A DNA stretch of 5,786 nucleotides from Pseudonocardiales bacterium (GTDB lineage: Bacteria; Actinomycetota; Actinomycetes; Mycobacteriales; Pseudonocardiaceae): assembly GCA_013695005.1 (NCBI GenBank), contig JACDBJ010000230.1, forward strand, positions 1 through 5,786, written 5' to 3'. Shown here in pieces: positions 1 through 5,786 of the stretch. The notes beneath the pieces are model-generated. The model was not told the DNA's origin, did not search any database, and saw only the letters and a program-made list of their open reading frames with translations. Each line of letters starts with the position of its first letter. Positions within the stretch are counted from its first letter, which is position 1. Both the position numbers and the translations under genes were made by a program.

Positions 1-1
1 C

Positions 2-13
2 GCCGCGTGCGCG
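2..13 (+). other. Truncated lipobox / signal peptidase II cleavage site
   Basis: The first codons in frame read Ala-Ala-Cys-Ala, matching the -2, -1, +1 and +2 positions of a lipobox, followed by a Ser/Asp/Asn/Pro/Gly-rich linker typical of lipoprotein N-termini. The residue at -3 and the hydrophobic signal segment lie outside the window, so this is an inference from four residues plus the family's usual lipid anchoring in Gram-positive bacteria. Confidence 0.65.
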
Positions 14-1336
14 GCCAGCTCGGACAACGTGTCGGTGCCGGTCGCGGGAGAGCCGGCCGGCCGATTTCGCGAGCCGCGGTCCAAGCTCGCCGGCTCGCTG
101 TCGATTCTCACGTGGAGTCACTTCGTAACGGCTCACGACAAGTGGTTCGACCTCTGGGTGAAGGAGTGGGGCTCCAGGGTCGGCGTCCGCGTGACCGTCG
201 ACCACATCAACAACGCCGAGCTCGCCCCGCGGACACAGGCCGAGATCCAGGGCAACGCCGGCCACGACCTGATCTTGCACATCTCGGCGGTGCCGCAGTT
301 CGAGCCGAGCGTGCTCGACCTCACCGACGTCGTCACCGAGGCGAACAACCGGCACGGCAAGCAGTTGGAGATGTGCCGCAAGTCCAGCTTCAACCCGACC
401 ACCAAGAAGTACTTCGCCTTCGCGCCGGCGTGGGTGCCCGACCCCGGCGACTACCGCCGCAGCCTGTGGGAGCCGGCCGGTCTCGCGGCAGGCCCCAGCA
501 CCTACGACGACCTGCTCCGCGGGGCCGTGGCGATCAAGAAGAGCAGAGGAGTGCAGCTCGGGCTCGGGATGTCCCAGGAGCTGGACTCCAACATGGCCGG
601 CCGCGCACTGATGTGGTCCTTCGGGGCGTCGATCCAGGACGCCCGCGAGCAAGTCGTGATCAACTCACCGCAGACCGTCGCGGCGGTCGACTACATGGCC
701 CGGCTCTTCAAGGACTCCATGACGCCCGAGGTGTTCGGGTGGAACGCGGCGTCGAACAACCAAGGCCTTGCCTCAGGGCAGCTGTCCTACATCCTGAACT
801 CGATCTCGGCCTGGCGGACGGCCCAGGAGACAGATCCCGACGTGGCCGACGACATCTTCTTCACCCCGGCGCTCGCCGGTCCGGCGGCGGGCATCGCTGC
901 CAGCCACGTCATGTACAACTGGATCGTCCCGAACTACGCAAGGAACCCGGCCGCGGCCAAGGAGCTCCTGCTGCACTACGTCAACAACACCGACCTGGCG
1001 ACGTGGAACTCGCGGCTCTACGACTTCCCTGCCTACCGCGACGTGGTGCCATCCCTCAGCGACTGGTTGCGCAAAGACCCCTTCGGCGCCAAGCCGGCCG
1101 ACAAGCTCTCGCTGCTGGAGAAGGCCACCGACTGGAGCACCAACGTCGGCCACCCCGGCCCGGCCAACACGGCGGAGGGCGAGGTGTTCGCGACGTTCAT
1201 CATCCCCAACATGTTCGCCCGCGCGGCCCGCGGCGAGGTCAAGCCGCAGCAGGCGGTCGCCGACGCGGAGGCGCAGATCAGGCCGATCTTCGACAAGTGG
1301 CGCCAGCGCGGGCTCATCGGCACCGGCGGCGGCTGA
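2..1336 (+). CDS. ABC importer solute-binding lipoprotein (SBP family 1), 5'-partial
   Basis: Extracytoplasmic binding protein that would capture the substrate and deliver it to the permease pair encoded downstream. The frame is open to the left edge and begins Ala-Ala-Cys-Ala-Ala-Ser-Ser, which fits the end of a lipobox. I therefore take the Cys at bases 8-10 as the lipidated first mature residue and place the true start upstream; the GTG at 29 would remove this and is not preferred. The mature protein is 442 residues, usual for carbohydrate-type binding proteins. Numbered from the Cys, it shows a short flexible linker (about 1-27), the first beta strand SLSILTWSHF (about 30-39), a GNAGHDLILH stretch (82-91) at the usual ligand-facing 'G..PDv' position, ALMWSFGA (200-207) and a hinge-region SGQLSYILNS (256-265). 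Family membership is recognised from pattern and context. The substrate (sugar, polyol, glycerol phosphate or other) cannot be read from the sequence. The ATPase gene follows after 14 bases. Confidence 0.88.
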   Translation, partial: AACAASSDNVSVPVAGEPAGRFREPRSKLAGSLSILTWSHFVTAHDKWFDLWVKEWGSRVGVRVTVDHINNAELAPRTQAEIQGNAGHDLILHISAVPQFEPSVLDLTDVVTEANNRHGKQLEMCRKSSFNPTTKKYFAFAPAWVPDPGDYRRSLWEPAGLAAGPSTYDDLLRGAVAIKKSRGVQLGLGMSQELDSNMAGRALMWSFGASIQDAREQVVINSPQTVAAVDYMARLFKDSMTPEVFGWNAASNNQGLASGQLSYILNSISAWRTAQETDPDVADDIFFTPALAGPAAGIAASHVMYNWIVPNYARNPAAAKELLLHYVNNTDLATWNSRLYDFPAYRDVVPSLSDWLRKDPFGAKPADKLSLLEKATDWSTNVGHPGPANTAEGEVFATFIIPNMFARAARGEVKPQQAVADAEAQIRPIFDKWRQRGLIGTGGG

Positions 1337-1350
1337 GGTATGGCAGGCAC

Positions 1351-2388
1351 ATGGCAGTCGTAGAGGTTCGCAACCTGCACAAGCACTTCGGCGCAGGCAA
1401 GGTGCACGCGATCGACGGGATCGACCTGTCGACCGAGGAGGGCGAGTACCTGGTGCTGCTCGGGCCGTCCGGCTGCGGCAAGACGACCTTGCTGCGCACG
1501 ATCGCCGGGCTCGAGGAGCCGACCGAGGGTGACGTCCTCATCGCCGGGCAGGTCGTCACCGGGCTGCCGCCGCGAGCTCGCAAGATCGCGATGGTGTTCC
1601 AGAGCTACGCGCTGTACCCGCACAAGTCGGTGCTGGCCAACATCGTCTTCCCGCTGCGGGCGAGCGGGATGGAGCGGGGGCCGCGCGACGAGCGCGCTCG
1701 CTGGGCGGCCGGGCTGCTGGACATCGAGCACCTGATGGACCGCAAGCCGCGCGAGCTCTCCGGCGGGGAGCGGCAGCGGGTGGCGCTGGCCAGGGCGCTG
1801 GTCCGCGAGCCCACCGTCTTCCTGCTCGACGAGCCGCTGTCGAACCTGGACGCCAAGCTGCGGACCTCGGCCCGCGACGAGCTCAAACGCTTCCAGGAGG
1901 AGATCGGCACGACGACGATCTACGTCACCCACGACCAGACCGAGGCAATGGGCCTCGGCGATCGCATCGCGGTGATGTCCGACGGGAAGATCCGCCAGAT
2001 CGGGCCGCCGGTGGAGGTCTACGACGACCCGGCGGACACGTTCGTCGCCACGTTCATCGGCTCACCCCCGATGAACCTCGTCACCCGCGGTTCGACGTTC
2101 GTCGGGTTCCGGCCCGAGCACCTGCTGCCGGTGGAGATCGTGTCCGGTGAGCGGGTGACGATGACGCTGGACGTGCAGCGGATGGAGTACCTGTCCGGCG
2201 ACCGGCACGTCTACGGCGAGGTGACGATCGGCGACGCGCCGTCGCGGGTGATCGCCAGACTCCCCGCGACCGTCACCACTCCGATCGCCGCCGGCGAGAA
2301 GCACGACTTCGCTGTCCCGGCCGCCAAGCTGCGCTTCTTCGACGTGGAGACCGGCCTGCGCAGCGAGCCGGTCCGGCTCGGGAGCTGA
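1351..2388 (+). CDS. ABC importer ATP-binding protein, UgpC/MalK-type, with shortened regulatory domain
   Basis: Cytoplasmic ATPase (345 aa) that would dimerise and power import through the two permeases downstream. All nucleotide-binding motifs are intact: Walker A GPSGCGKT (38-45), Q-loop Gln84 in VFQSYALYPH, signature LSGGERQR (136-143), Walker B VFLLDEP (156-162), D-loop SNLD (164-167) and switch His194 in YVTHDQTEA. The CUT1-type C-terminal OB/TOBE domain follows from about 235, with GSPPMNL (237-243) and GFRPEHL (252-258). Only 9 residues separate MNL from FRPEH, against about 40 in E. coli MalK as I recall it, so the first part of that domain is trimmed; the total of 345 aa is slightly short for the family. 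The ATG at 1351 is chosen because the protein then begins with the normal first strand (VEVRNLHKHFG). The Shine-Dalgarno is modest (GAGG at 1335-1338 or AGG at 1345-1347). The frame stays open far upstream through the binding-protein gene, but that extension is only an Arg/Pro/Gly-rich shadow. Confidence 0.95.
   Translation: MAVVEVRNLHKHFGAGKVHAIDGIDLSTEEGEYLVLLGPSGCGKTTLLRTIAGLEEPTEGDVLIAGQVVTGLPPRARKIAMVFQSYALYPHKSVLANIVFPLRASGMERGPRDERARWAAGLLDIEHLMDRKPRELSGGERQRVALARALVREPTVFLLDEPLSNLDAKLRTSARDELKRFQEEIGTTTIYVTHDQTEAMGLGDRIAVMSDGKIRQIGPPVEVYDDPADTFVATFIGSPPMNLVTRGSTFVGFRPEHLLPVEIVSGERVTMTLDVQRMEYLSGDRHVYGEVTIGDAPSRVIARLPATVTTPIAAGEKHDFAVPAAKLRFFDVETGLRSEPVRLGS
2380..2384 (+). promoter_or_regulatory. 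Ribosome binding site of the first permease
   Basis: GGGAG, 7 bases before the ATG at 2392, lies inside the last codons of the ATPase gene. With only 3 bases between the stop (2386-2388) and the next ATG, this supports translational coupling of ATPase and permease. Confidence 0.7.
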
Positions 2389-2391
2389 GCC

Positions 2392-3300
2392 ATGGCGGCA
2401 GGTCTGACGCGGCAACGGCGCAAGCTGGCCGACAACGACGGCGTGCTGGCGTGGGCCTTCCTCGCGCCATCGGTGGTCTACATCCTCGCCCTGGTCGGCC
2501 TGCCTTTCATCCTCGCGATCGCGTTCAGCTTCTCCGATGTCACCGGCGGGGACCCCACCTTCGACTGGGTCGGGTTCGCGAACTTCTCGGCCATCTTCGA
2601 CGACCCCGTCTTCTGGGCGTCGCTGCGCAACACCTTCGTCTTCACGGTGATCTCGATGGTGCTCATCGTGATCTTCGGCAAGATTCTGGCGAACATCCTG
2701 ATCGCGGACTTCCGCGGCAAGTGGGTGGTCCGCTTCCTGGTGCTGCTGCCGTGGACCACGCCGGTGGCGCTGTCCTCGATCGCCTGGCTGTGGCTGCTGG
2801 ACTCGGTGTTCTCGCCCATCGACTACGTGCTGCGCGCGCTCGGCCTGATCGAGAACAACGTGTACTGGCTGGGCCAGCCCGGGCTGGCGATCGGCTCGGT
2901 CATCGCGGTGCACGTATGGCGGCTCGTCCCGCTGGCCGCGGTGATCATGCTGGCCGGGATGCTGGCGATCCCCAAGGACGTCCAGGAGCAGGCCGCGGTG
3001 GACGGGGCGGGGTTCTGGCGGCGGATGTTCGAGGTCACCATCCCGCTGACCGCGCCGGTGATCGCCATCGCGGCCCTGTTCGGCGCGATCTTCACCTTCA
3101 CCGACATGACGGTGGTGCAGGTGCTGACCAGGGGCGGCCCGAACAACGAGACCCAGGTCCTGACCAGCTGGGCGTACTTCAGAGGCATCGAGGGCAGCGA
3201 CATCGGGCAGGGCGCGGCCATTGCGCTGTTCCTGTTCCCGCTGCTGCTGGCGGCCGCCATCGCAATCCTGCGCGCGGTGCGGCGGATGGAGGTGAGCTGA
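2392..3300 (+). CDS. ABC sugar-type permease, MalF/UgpA-like
   Basis: Inner-membrane subunit (302 aa) forming half of the transport channel. I see six likely membrane segments at about 20-48, 81-104, 111-136, 165-192, 220-240 and 272-295, preceded by a basic cytoplasmic tail (LTRQRRKL). The cytoplasmic EAA loop that docks on the ATPase is clear: EQAAVDGAGFWRRMFEVTIP at 199-218, with the conserved Gly at 205 and Pro at 218. The stretch LTRGGPNNETQVL (245-257) is the characteristic MalF/UgpA-side signature before the last helix. It lacks the large extra periplasmic loop of E. coli MalF and so resembles the shorter Gram-positive and UgpA versions. It sits between the ATPase (3-base gap) and the second permease (3-base gap). 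Family assignment is firm; the substrate is not determinable. Confidence 0.94.
   Translation: MAAGLTRQRRKLADNDGVLAWAFLAPSVVYILALVGLPFILAIAFSFSDVTGGDPTFDWVGFANFSAIFDDPVFWASLRNTFVFTVISMVLIVIFGKILANILIADFRGKWVVRFLVLLPWTTPVALSSIAWLWLLDSVFSPIDYVLRALGLIENNVYWLGQPGLAIGSVIAVHVWRLVPLAAVIMLAGMLAIPKDVQEQAAVDGAGFWRRMFEVTIPLTAPVIAIAALFGAIFTFTDMTVVQVLTRGGPNNETQVLTSWAYFRGIEGSDIGQGAAIALFLFPLLLAAAIAILRAVRRMEVS
3288..3295 (+). promoter_or_regulatory. Strong ribosome binding site deciding the GTG start of the second permease
   Basis: GGAGGTGA is an essentially full anti-16S match. It is embedded in the final codons of the first permease (Met-Glu-Val-Ser-stop) and lies 8 bases before the GTG at 3304. It fixes that GTG as the start and links translation of the second permease to termination of the first. 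Confidence 0.85.
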
Positions 3301-3303
3301 GCG

Positions 3304-4185
3304 GTGACGACACTGGAGATCACCGACGCGCAGCGCCGCTCCATCGCCCGGCGGCACCGATTCGGCCGAATCGGGCTGTACGTGCTCGCGATCGGTGCCG
3401 CGCTGGTCGCCGCTGGGCCGTTCGTCTGGGGCGTCATCACGACGTTCAAGCAGGACCGCGACCTGTACCGCCGCCGCAACAATCCCTTCGTCTTCAACGA
3501 GACGCCGACCACCGAGCACGTGCGGGTGTTGTTCGAGGAGACCGGATTCGCGAAGTTCGCCCTGAACACGCTGTGGGTCGGGCTGCTCGTCGTCGCGATA
3601 ACGCTGGCGCTCAGCCTGCCGGCCGCGTACAGCCTCGCCCGGCTGGACCGGCCGTGGGCCGGGCCGATGGGCATCGCGATCTTCTTCGTCTACCTGGTGC
3701 CGCCGACGCTGCTGTTCCTGTCGCTGTCACGCATCGTGGTGGCGCTGGGCCTGCAGGACTCGACCTGGTCTCTCGTGCTGATCTATCCGACGATCACCAT
3801 CCCGGTGTCGGTGTGGCTGCTGATCGGGTTCCTCAAGACGCTGCCTCGCGACATCGAGGAGCAGGCGATGGTCGACGGATACAGCCGGCTCGGCGCGCTC
3901 GGCCGGGTGGTCGTCCCGCTGGTCGCGCCGGGGATCGTCGCGGTCGTGGTGTTCGCGTTCACGCTCACCGCGAGCGAGTTCATCTACGCGCTGGCGTTCA
4001 TCTCGCCCAGCGACGCCAAGACGATCAGCACCGGGGTTCCGACCGAGCTGGTCCGCGGCGACGTGTTCTTCTGGCAGTCGCTTCAGGCGGCGACGGTGCT
4101 GGTGGCGGTGCCGATCGCGTTCGTGTTCAACATCTTCCTCAACCGCTTCATCAGCGGCTTCACCCAGGGCGCGGTCAAAGGCTGA
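3304..4185 (+). CDS. ABC sugar-type permease, MalG/UgpE-like
   Basis: Second channel-forming membrane subunit (293 aa), partner of the preceding MalF-like permease. Likely membrane segments are at about 22-46, 87-111, 121-142, 155-178, 207-230 and 260-281. The EAA loop is at 185-206 (EEQAMVDGYSRLGALGRVVVPL) with Gly192 and Pro205 in the expected places. The last residues, FISGFTQGAVKG, match the conserved 'GLT.GAVKG' tail typical of MalG-type subunits, so the 3' end is complete. The GTG start is set by a strong Shine-Dalgarno 8 bases upstream. It is the last gene of the importer operon; the next gene on the strand is separated by 85 bases and is unrelated in function. An 18-bp perfect palindrome lies in codons 18-24. 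Substrate unknown. Confidence 0.94.
   Translation: MTTLEITDAQRRSIARRHRFGRIGLYVLAIGAALVAAGPFVWGVITTFKQDRDLYRRRNNPFVFNETPTTEHVRVLFEETGFAKFALNTLWVGLLVVAITLALSLPAAYSLARLDRPWAGPMGIAIFFVYLVPPTLLFLSLSRIVVALGLQDSTWSLVLIYPTITIPVSVWLLIGFLKTLPRDIEEQAMVDGYSRLGALGRVVVPLVAPGIVAVVVFAFTLTASEFIYALAFISPSDAKTISTGVPTELVRGDVFFWQSLQAATVLVAVPIAFVFNIFLNRFISGFTQGAVKG
3357..3374 (+). repeat. 18-bp perfect palindrome inside the second permease gene
   Basis: Bases 3357-3374 equal their own reverse complement over all 18 positions, with GGCC at the centre. As RNA it could form a 7-bp stem closed by a GGCC tetraloop, starting 53 bases after the GTG start. It encodes part of the N-terminal basic segment (Arg-Phe-Gly-Arg-Ile). 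The symmetry is plainly visible; any role as operator or mRNA hairpin is unproven, and chance in G+C-rich DNA is possible. Confidence 0.6.
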
Positions 4186-4200
4186 TGTCGGCCTAGAGAA

Positions 4201-4220
4201 ACCCCTGACCGGGGTACCCC
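4201..4220. terminator. G/C inverted repeat between genes: weak terminator or operator
   Basis: The 85-base gap after the importer operon contains ACCCC-TGACC-GGGGT-ACCCC. The first and third blocks can pair as a 5-bp stem with a 5-base loop, and the last ten bases (4211-4220) form the perfect palindrome GGGGTACCCC. There is no U-run, so a classical intrinsic terminator is not shown. A U-less actinomycete-type hairpin, or a protein-binding site for the next gene, are both possible. Confidence 0.35.
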
Positions 4221-4237
4221 CATTCGCACGCTGCGCA

Positions 4238-4243
4238 TACGAT
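4238..4243 (+). promoter_or_regulatory. Possible -10 box for the AhpD-like gene
   Basis: TACGAT fits the TAnnnT pattern of primary-sigma -10 boxes and would start transcription near 4250, about 20 bases before the GTG at 4271. No TTGAC-like -35 is found at 16-19 bases spacing; that position is occupied by the end of the GGGGTACCCC palindrome. Weak evidence. Confidence 0.3.
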
Positions 4244-4257
4244 GAATGACCGAGAGT

Positions 4258-4266
4258 GAGGAGTGA
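4258..4266 (+). promoter_or_regulatory. Ribosome binding site deciding the start of the AhpD-like gene
   Basis: GAGGAGTGA, with its GGAG core 7 bases before the GTG at 4271, is a well-placed site. It lies inside the slightly longer reading frame that would begin with GTG at 4256, which argues for the 4271 start. Confidence 0.65.
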
Positions 4267-4270
4267 CTTC

Positions 4271-4900
4271 GTGGTCTCCAGTCCGCTGGAGCGAGGCGTC
4301 ACGGCGATGCTCGAAGGCGCCGGCAACCAGATGTGGGGCTTCACACCGAGGCTGATGGCGCCCGCAGTGCGTCAGCTCGGCCCGTTGGGCGCGTTGCGTT
4401 GGTTCGCGGCGAACATGCCGCGCTACCTGTTGACGCTCAGGGCGTACAGCGGGCTGCGCACCCATCTGATCGGTGCGGTCATCTCGCTGCTGAACGGCTG
4501 CCCCTACTGCACGCACGGCGAGGCCTACGCGTTCCAGCTGATCTACCTGCGCGAGCGTGGCCGGCTGTTCCCGCTCGACGAGCACGAGCTGGGCCAGTTG
4601 TGCGGGCAGCCGTCGGCGTTCGTCCGCCGCCGCCTGGTCGAAGCGCTGGAGCTGGCCGGCCTGCAGAGCGAGGTGCCGGTGCTGGACAGGGTGATCGAGC
4701 TGACCGTCGGCCCGGACCAGCGGCCGAGCGAGCCCGAGGAGATCCGGCTGGCACACCTGGTCGGCATGCTCAGCAGGATGAATGCGATCGGCATGAGCAA
4801 CCGCATGCCCAAGGCTCCTGGCGAGGCGATGGACCCGGTCAACAAGGACGGCGCTCTGAAGCTGCGCTACGTCGGGCTGCGCGGCGCGCCGTGCACGTGA
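4271..4900 (+). CDS. AhpD / carboxymuconolactone decarboxylase-like protein
   Basis: Predicted all-helical cytoplasmic protein of 209 aa. The core RTHLIGAVISLLNGCPYC (63-80) followed by THGEAYAF matches the AhpD/CMD helix-turn that carries the resolving and peroxidatic-type cysteine pair; here they are Cys77 and Cys80. In mycobacterial AhpD a Glu sits 12 residues before the first Cys and a His 4 residues after the second, and they relay protons. Here those positions are His65 and Glu84, an apparent swap, with an extra His at 82. The region after the core (about 100-209) is longer than the minimal CMD domain, and I do not recognise it. A thiol-disulfide or peroxidase role is plausible but unproven given the altered relay. 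Start GTG 4271 is set by its Shine-Dalgarno; GTG 4256 would add five residues. It has its own upstream gap after the ABC operon and converges on the protease gene, 9 bases away. Confidence 0.72.
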   Translation: MVSSPLERGVTAMLEGAGNQMWGFTPRLMAPAVRQLGPLGALRWFAANMPRYLLTLRAYSGLRTHLIGAVISLLNGCPYCTHGEAYAFQLIYLRERGRLFPLDEHELGQLCGQPSAFVRRRLVEALELAGLQSEVPVLDRVIELTVGPDQRPSEPEEIRLAHLVGMLSRMNAIGMSNRMPKAPGEAMDPVNKDGALKLRYVGLRGAPCT

Positions 4901-4909
4901 GGGCGCCGC

Positions 4910-5786
4910 TCAGCCGGTGAGCTCGGCGGGCAGCGCGATCACGTCGACCATCGCGCCGTTGCGCAGCACGGTGACCGGAAGCGGCGTGCCGATCGCCTCC
5001 CCGAAGAGCTGGCGCTGGATGCCCTGGGCGTCGCGCACCGGTCGGCGGCCGACATCGAGCACCAGGTCACCGGGGCGCAGGCCCGCCTTCTCGGCGGGAC
5101 TGCCCGGCACCACCTCGACCAGCCGCATCGCATCCTTGCGGCCGTAGCGGTCGGCGACCGTCGACGGCACCGGTGCCGGAGTGCCCACCACGCCGAGGTA
5201 GGCCCGGCGCACCCGGCCGTCGGCGAGCAGGGTGGCGATGATCCGCCGCGTCGTGGAGTTCACCGGAACGGCGAGGCCGACACCGAAACCGGCGACCGCG
5301 GTGTTGATGCCCACCACATAGCCGTTGGCGTCGGCGAGCGCGCCGCCGGAGTTGCCGGGGTTGAGCGCCGCGTCGGTCTGGATGACGTCCTCCACCACCC
5401 GGCCGGCCCGCCCGCTGCGCACCGGCAGCGAGCGGCCAAGCGCGCTGACGACGCCGGCTGTCACGGACCCGGCGAGGCCGAGCGGGTTGCCGACGGCGAC
5501 CACGAGCTGGCCGACCACGAGCTCGTCGGCGTCACCGAGCTGCACGGCGGACGGGGTGGCGTCGCGGGCGCGGAGCACCGCGAGATCCGACAGCGGATCG
5601 ACGCCCACTACGTCCACGGCCGTCTCCGTGCCGTCGCCGAAGGCGGCCTGGCCGTACCCGGAACGGGCCACCACGTGCGCGTTGGTCAGCAGCAGGCCGT
5701 CGTCAGTGAACACCACCGCCGAACCGCTGCCTTGGCCGATCCGCAGGCTTGCGACGTGCGGCGTCACCGCCGCCGCCACCGTGCTC
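4910..5786 (-). CDS. HtrA/DegP-like serine protease with PDZ domain, 5'-partial
   Basis: Trypsin-fold (S1C) protease expected to act outside the membrane in protein quality control or stress response. The frame is open to the right edge; the GTG at 5777-5779 falls inside the family's usual N-terminal 'V..V.P.V..I' segment (STVAAAVTPHVASLRI), so the true start, and any signal or membrane anchor, lie outside the window. Numbered from that GTG, the catalytic triad is complete: His35 in LTNAHVV, Asp65 in SDLAVLR and Ser144 in NPGNSGGAL. The oxyanion-side VGNPLG (96-101), QTDAALN (134-140) and GVGLAVPVN (166-174) are as in HtrA proteins. A single PDZ domain spans about 190-286, with carboxylate-binding loop YLGV (194-197) and GSPAEKAGLRPGD (226-238). 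It resembles the one-PDZ actinobacterial HtrA/PepD class, but orthology cannot be settled. Its stop is 9 bases from that of the convergent AhpD-like gene. Confidence 0.93.
   Translation of the reverse strand, partial: STVAAAVTPHVASLRIGQGSGSAVVFTDDGLLLTNAHVVARSGYGQAAFGDGTETAVDVVGVDPLSDLAVLRARDATPSAVQLGDADELVVGQLVVAVGNPLGLAGSVTAGVVSALGRSLPVRSGRAGRVVEDVIQTDAALNPGNSGGALADANGYVVGINTAVAGFGVGLAVPVNSTTRRIIATLLADGRVRRAYLGVVGTPAPVPSTVADRYGRKDAMRLVEVVPGSPAEKAGLRPGDLVLDVGRRPVRDAQGIQRQLFGEAIGTPLPVTVLRNGAMVDVIALPAELTG

Noticed and set aside
29..31. GTG at 29 as the start of the binding protein
   Set aside because: The frame remains open to the window edge and encodes a lipobox-like Ala-Ala-Cys before it; starting at 29 would leave an extracellular binding protein with no export signal.
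7..1350. Long upstream extension of the ATPase reading frame through the binding-protein gene, suggesting a 793-aa fusion
   Set aside because: The translation is Arg/Pro/Gly/Gln-rich without domains and overlaps a clear binding-protein gene in another frame; the ATPase homology begins exactly at ATG 1351. Absence of stops is expected in high-G+C DNA.
1340..1363. Seven-codon mini-ORF (ATG 1340 to TAG 1361-1363) overlapping the ATPase start
   Set aside because: It has no properly spaced Shine-Dalgarno (GAGGT directly abuts the ATG), so a leader peptide or coupling role is not supported.
2514..2523. CGCGATCGCG palindrome in the first permease gene
   Set aside because: Ten-base G/C palindromes of this type are expected by chance in such DNA, and nothing else marks the site.
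2062..3519. 485-codon open frame on the - strand across the ATPase and first permease
   Set aside because: Low-complexity His/Asp/Arg/Gln-rich translation, antisense to two well-supported genes; a typical high-G+C shadow.
2451..4196. 581-codon + strand frame overlapping both permeases
   Set aside because: Arg/Gly/Ala-rich translation with no motifs; both permeases are firmly identified in other frames.
5777..5779. GTG on the - strand as the true start of the serine protease
   Set aside because: The reading frame continues to the window edge, and the conserved N-terminal strand of the protease domain begins around this point, with no space for a signal or anchor.

Overview
The window is high-G+C DNA with strong G/C third-position bias, GTG as well as ATG starts and classic Shine-Dalgarno sites. 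This points to an actinomycete, but the genus cannot be settled from the sequence. There are five genes on the + strand and one on the - strand, and both outermost genes run off the window.

Positions 2-4185 hold a compact four-gene operon for one binding-protein-dependent ABC importer of the carbohydrate/polyol (CUT1, MalEFGK-like) type. In order these are a lipoprotein solute-binding protein (5' end cut by the window edge), its own UgpC/MalK-type ATPase, a MalF-type permease and a MalG-type permease. The three junctions are 14, 3 and 3 bases, and the Shine-Dalgarno sites lie at or inside the upstream gene's end, so translation is probably coupled. The lipoprotein would capture substrate outside the membrane, the two permeases would form the channel, and an ATPase dimer would drive uptake. 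No catabolic enzyme or regulator is present, so the substrate stays unassigned. The ATPase is about 30 residues short at the start of its C-terminal regulatory domain.

Positions 4186-4270 are a short intergenic region with a G/C-rich inverted repeat (either a terminator hairpin or an operator-like palindrome) and a possible -10 box. It separates the operon from a 209-residue AhpD/carboxymuconolactone decarboxylase-like protein (4271-4900). That protein has a CPYC redox motif, and the two usual proton-relay residues flanking the motif appear to be exchanged (His for Glu, Glu for His).

Positions 4910-5786, on the - strand, encode most of an HtrA/DegP-like serine protease with a complete His-Asp-Ser triad and one PDZ domain. 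Its N-terminus lies beyond the right edge. It converges on the AhpD-like gene with only 9 bases between stop codons.

Overall this looks like ordinary chromosomal content. I found no mobile elements, RNA genes, CRISPR arrays or sign of a new multi-gene system. The points most worth a second look are the relay-residue swap, the trimmed ATPase C-domain, an 18-bp perfect palindrome early in the second permease gene, and the intergenic palindrome.
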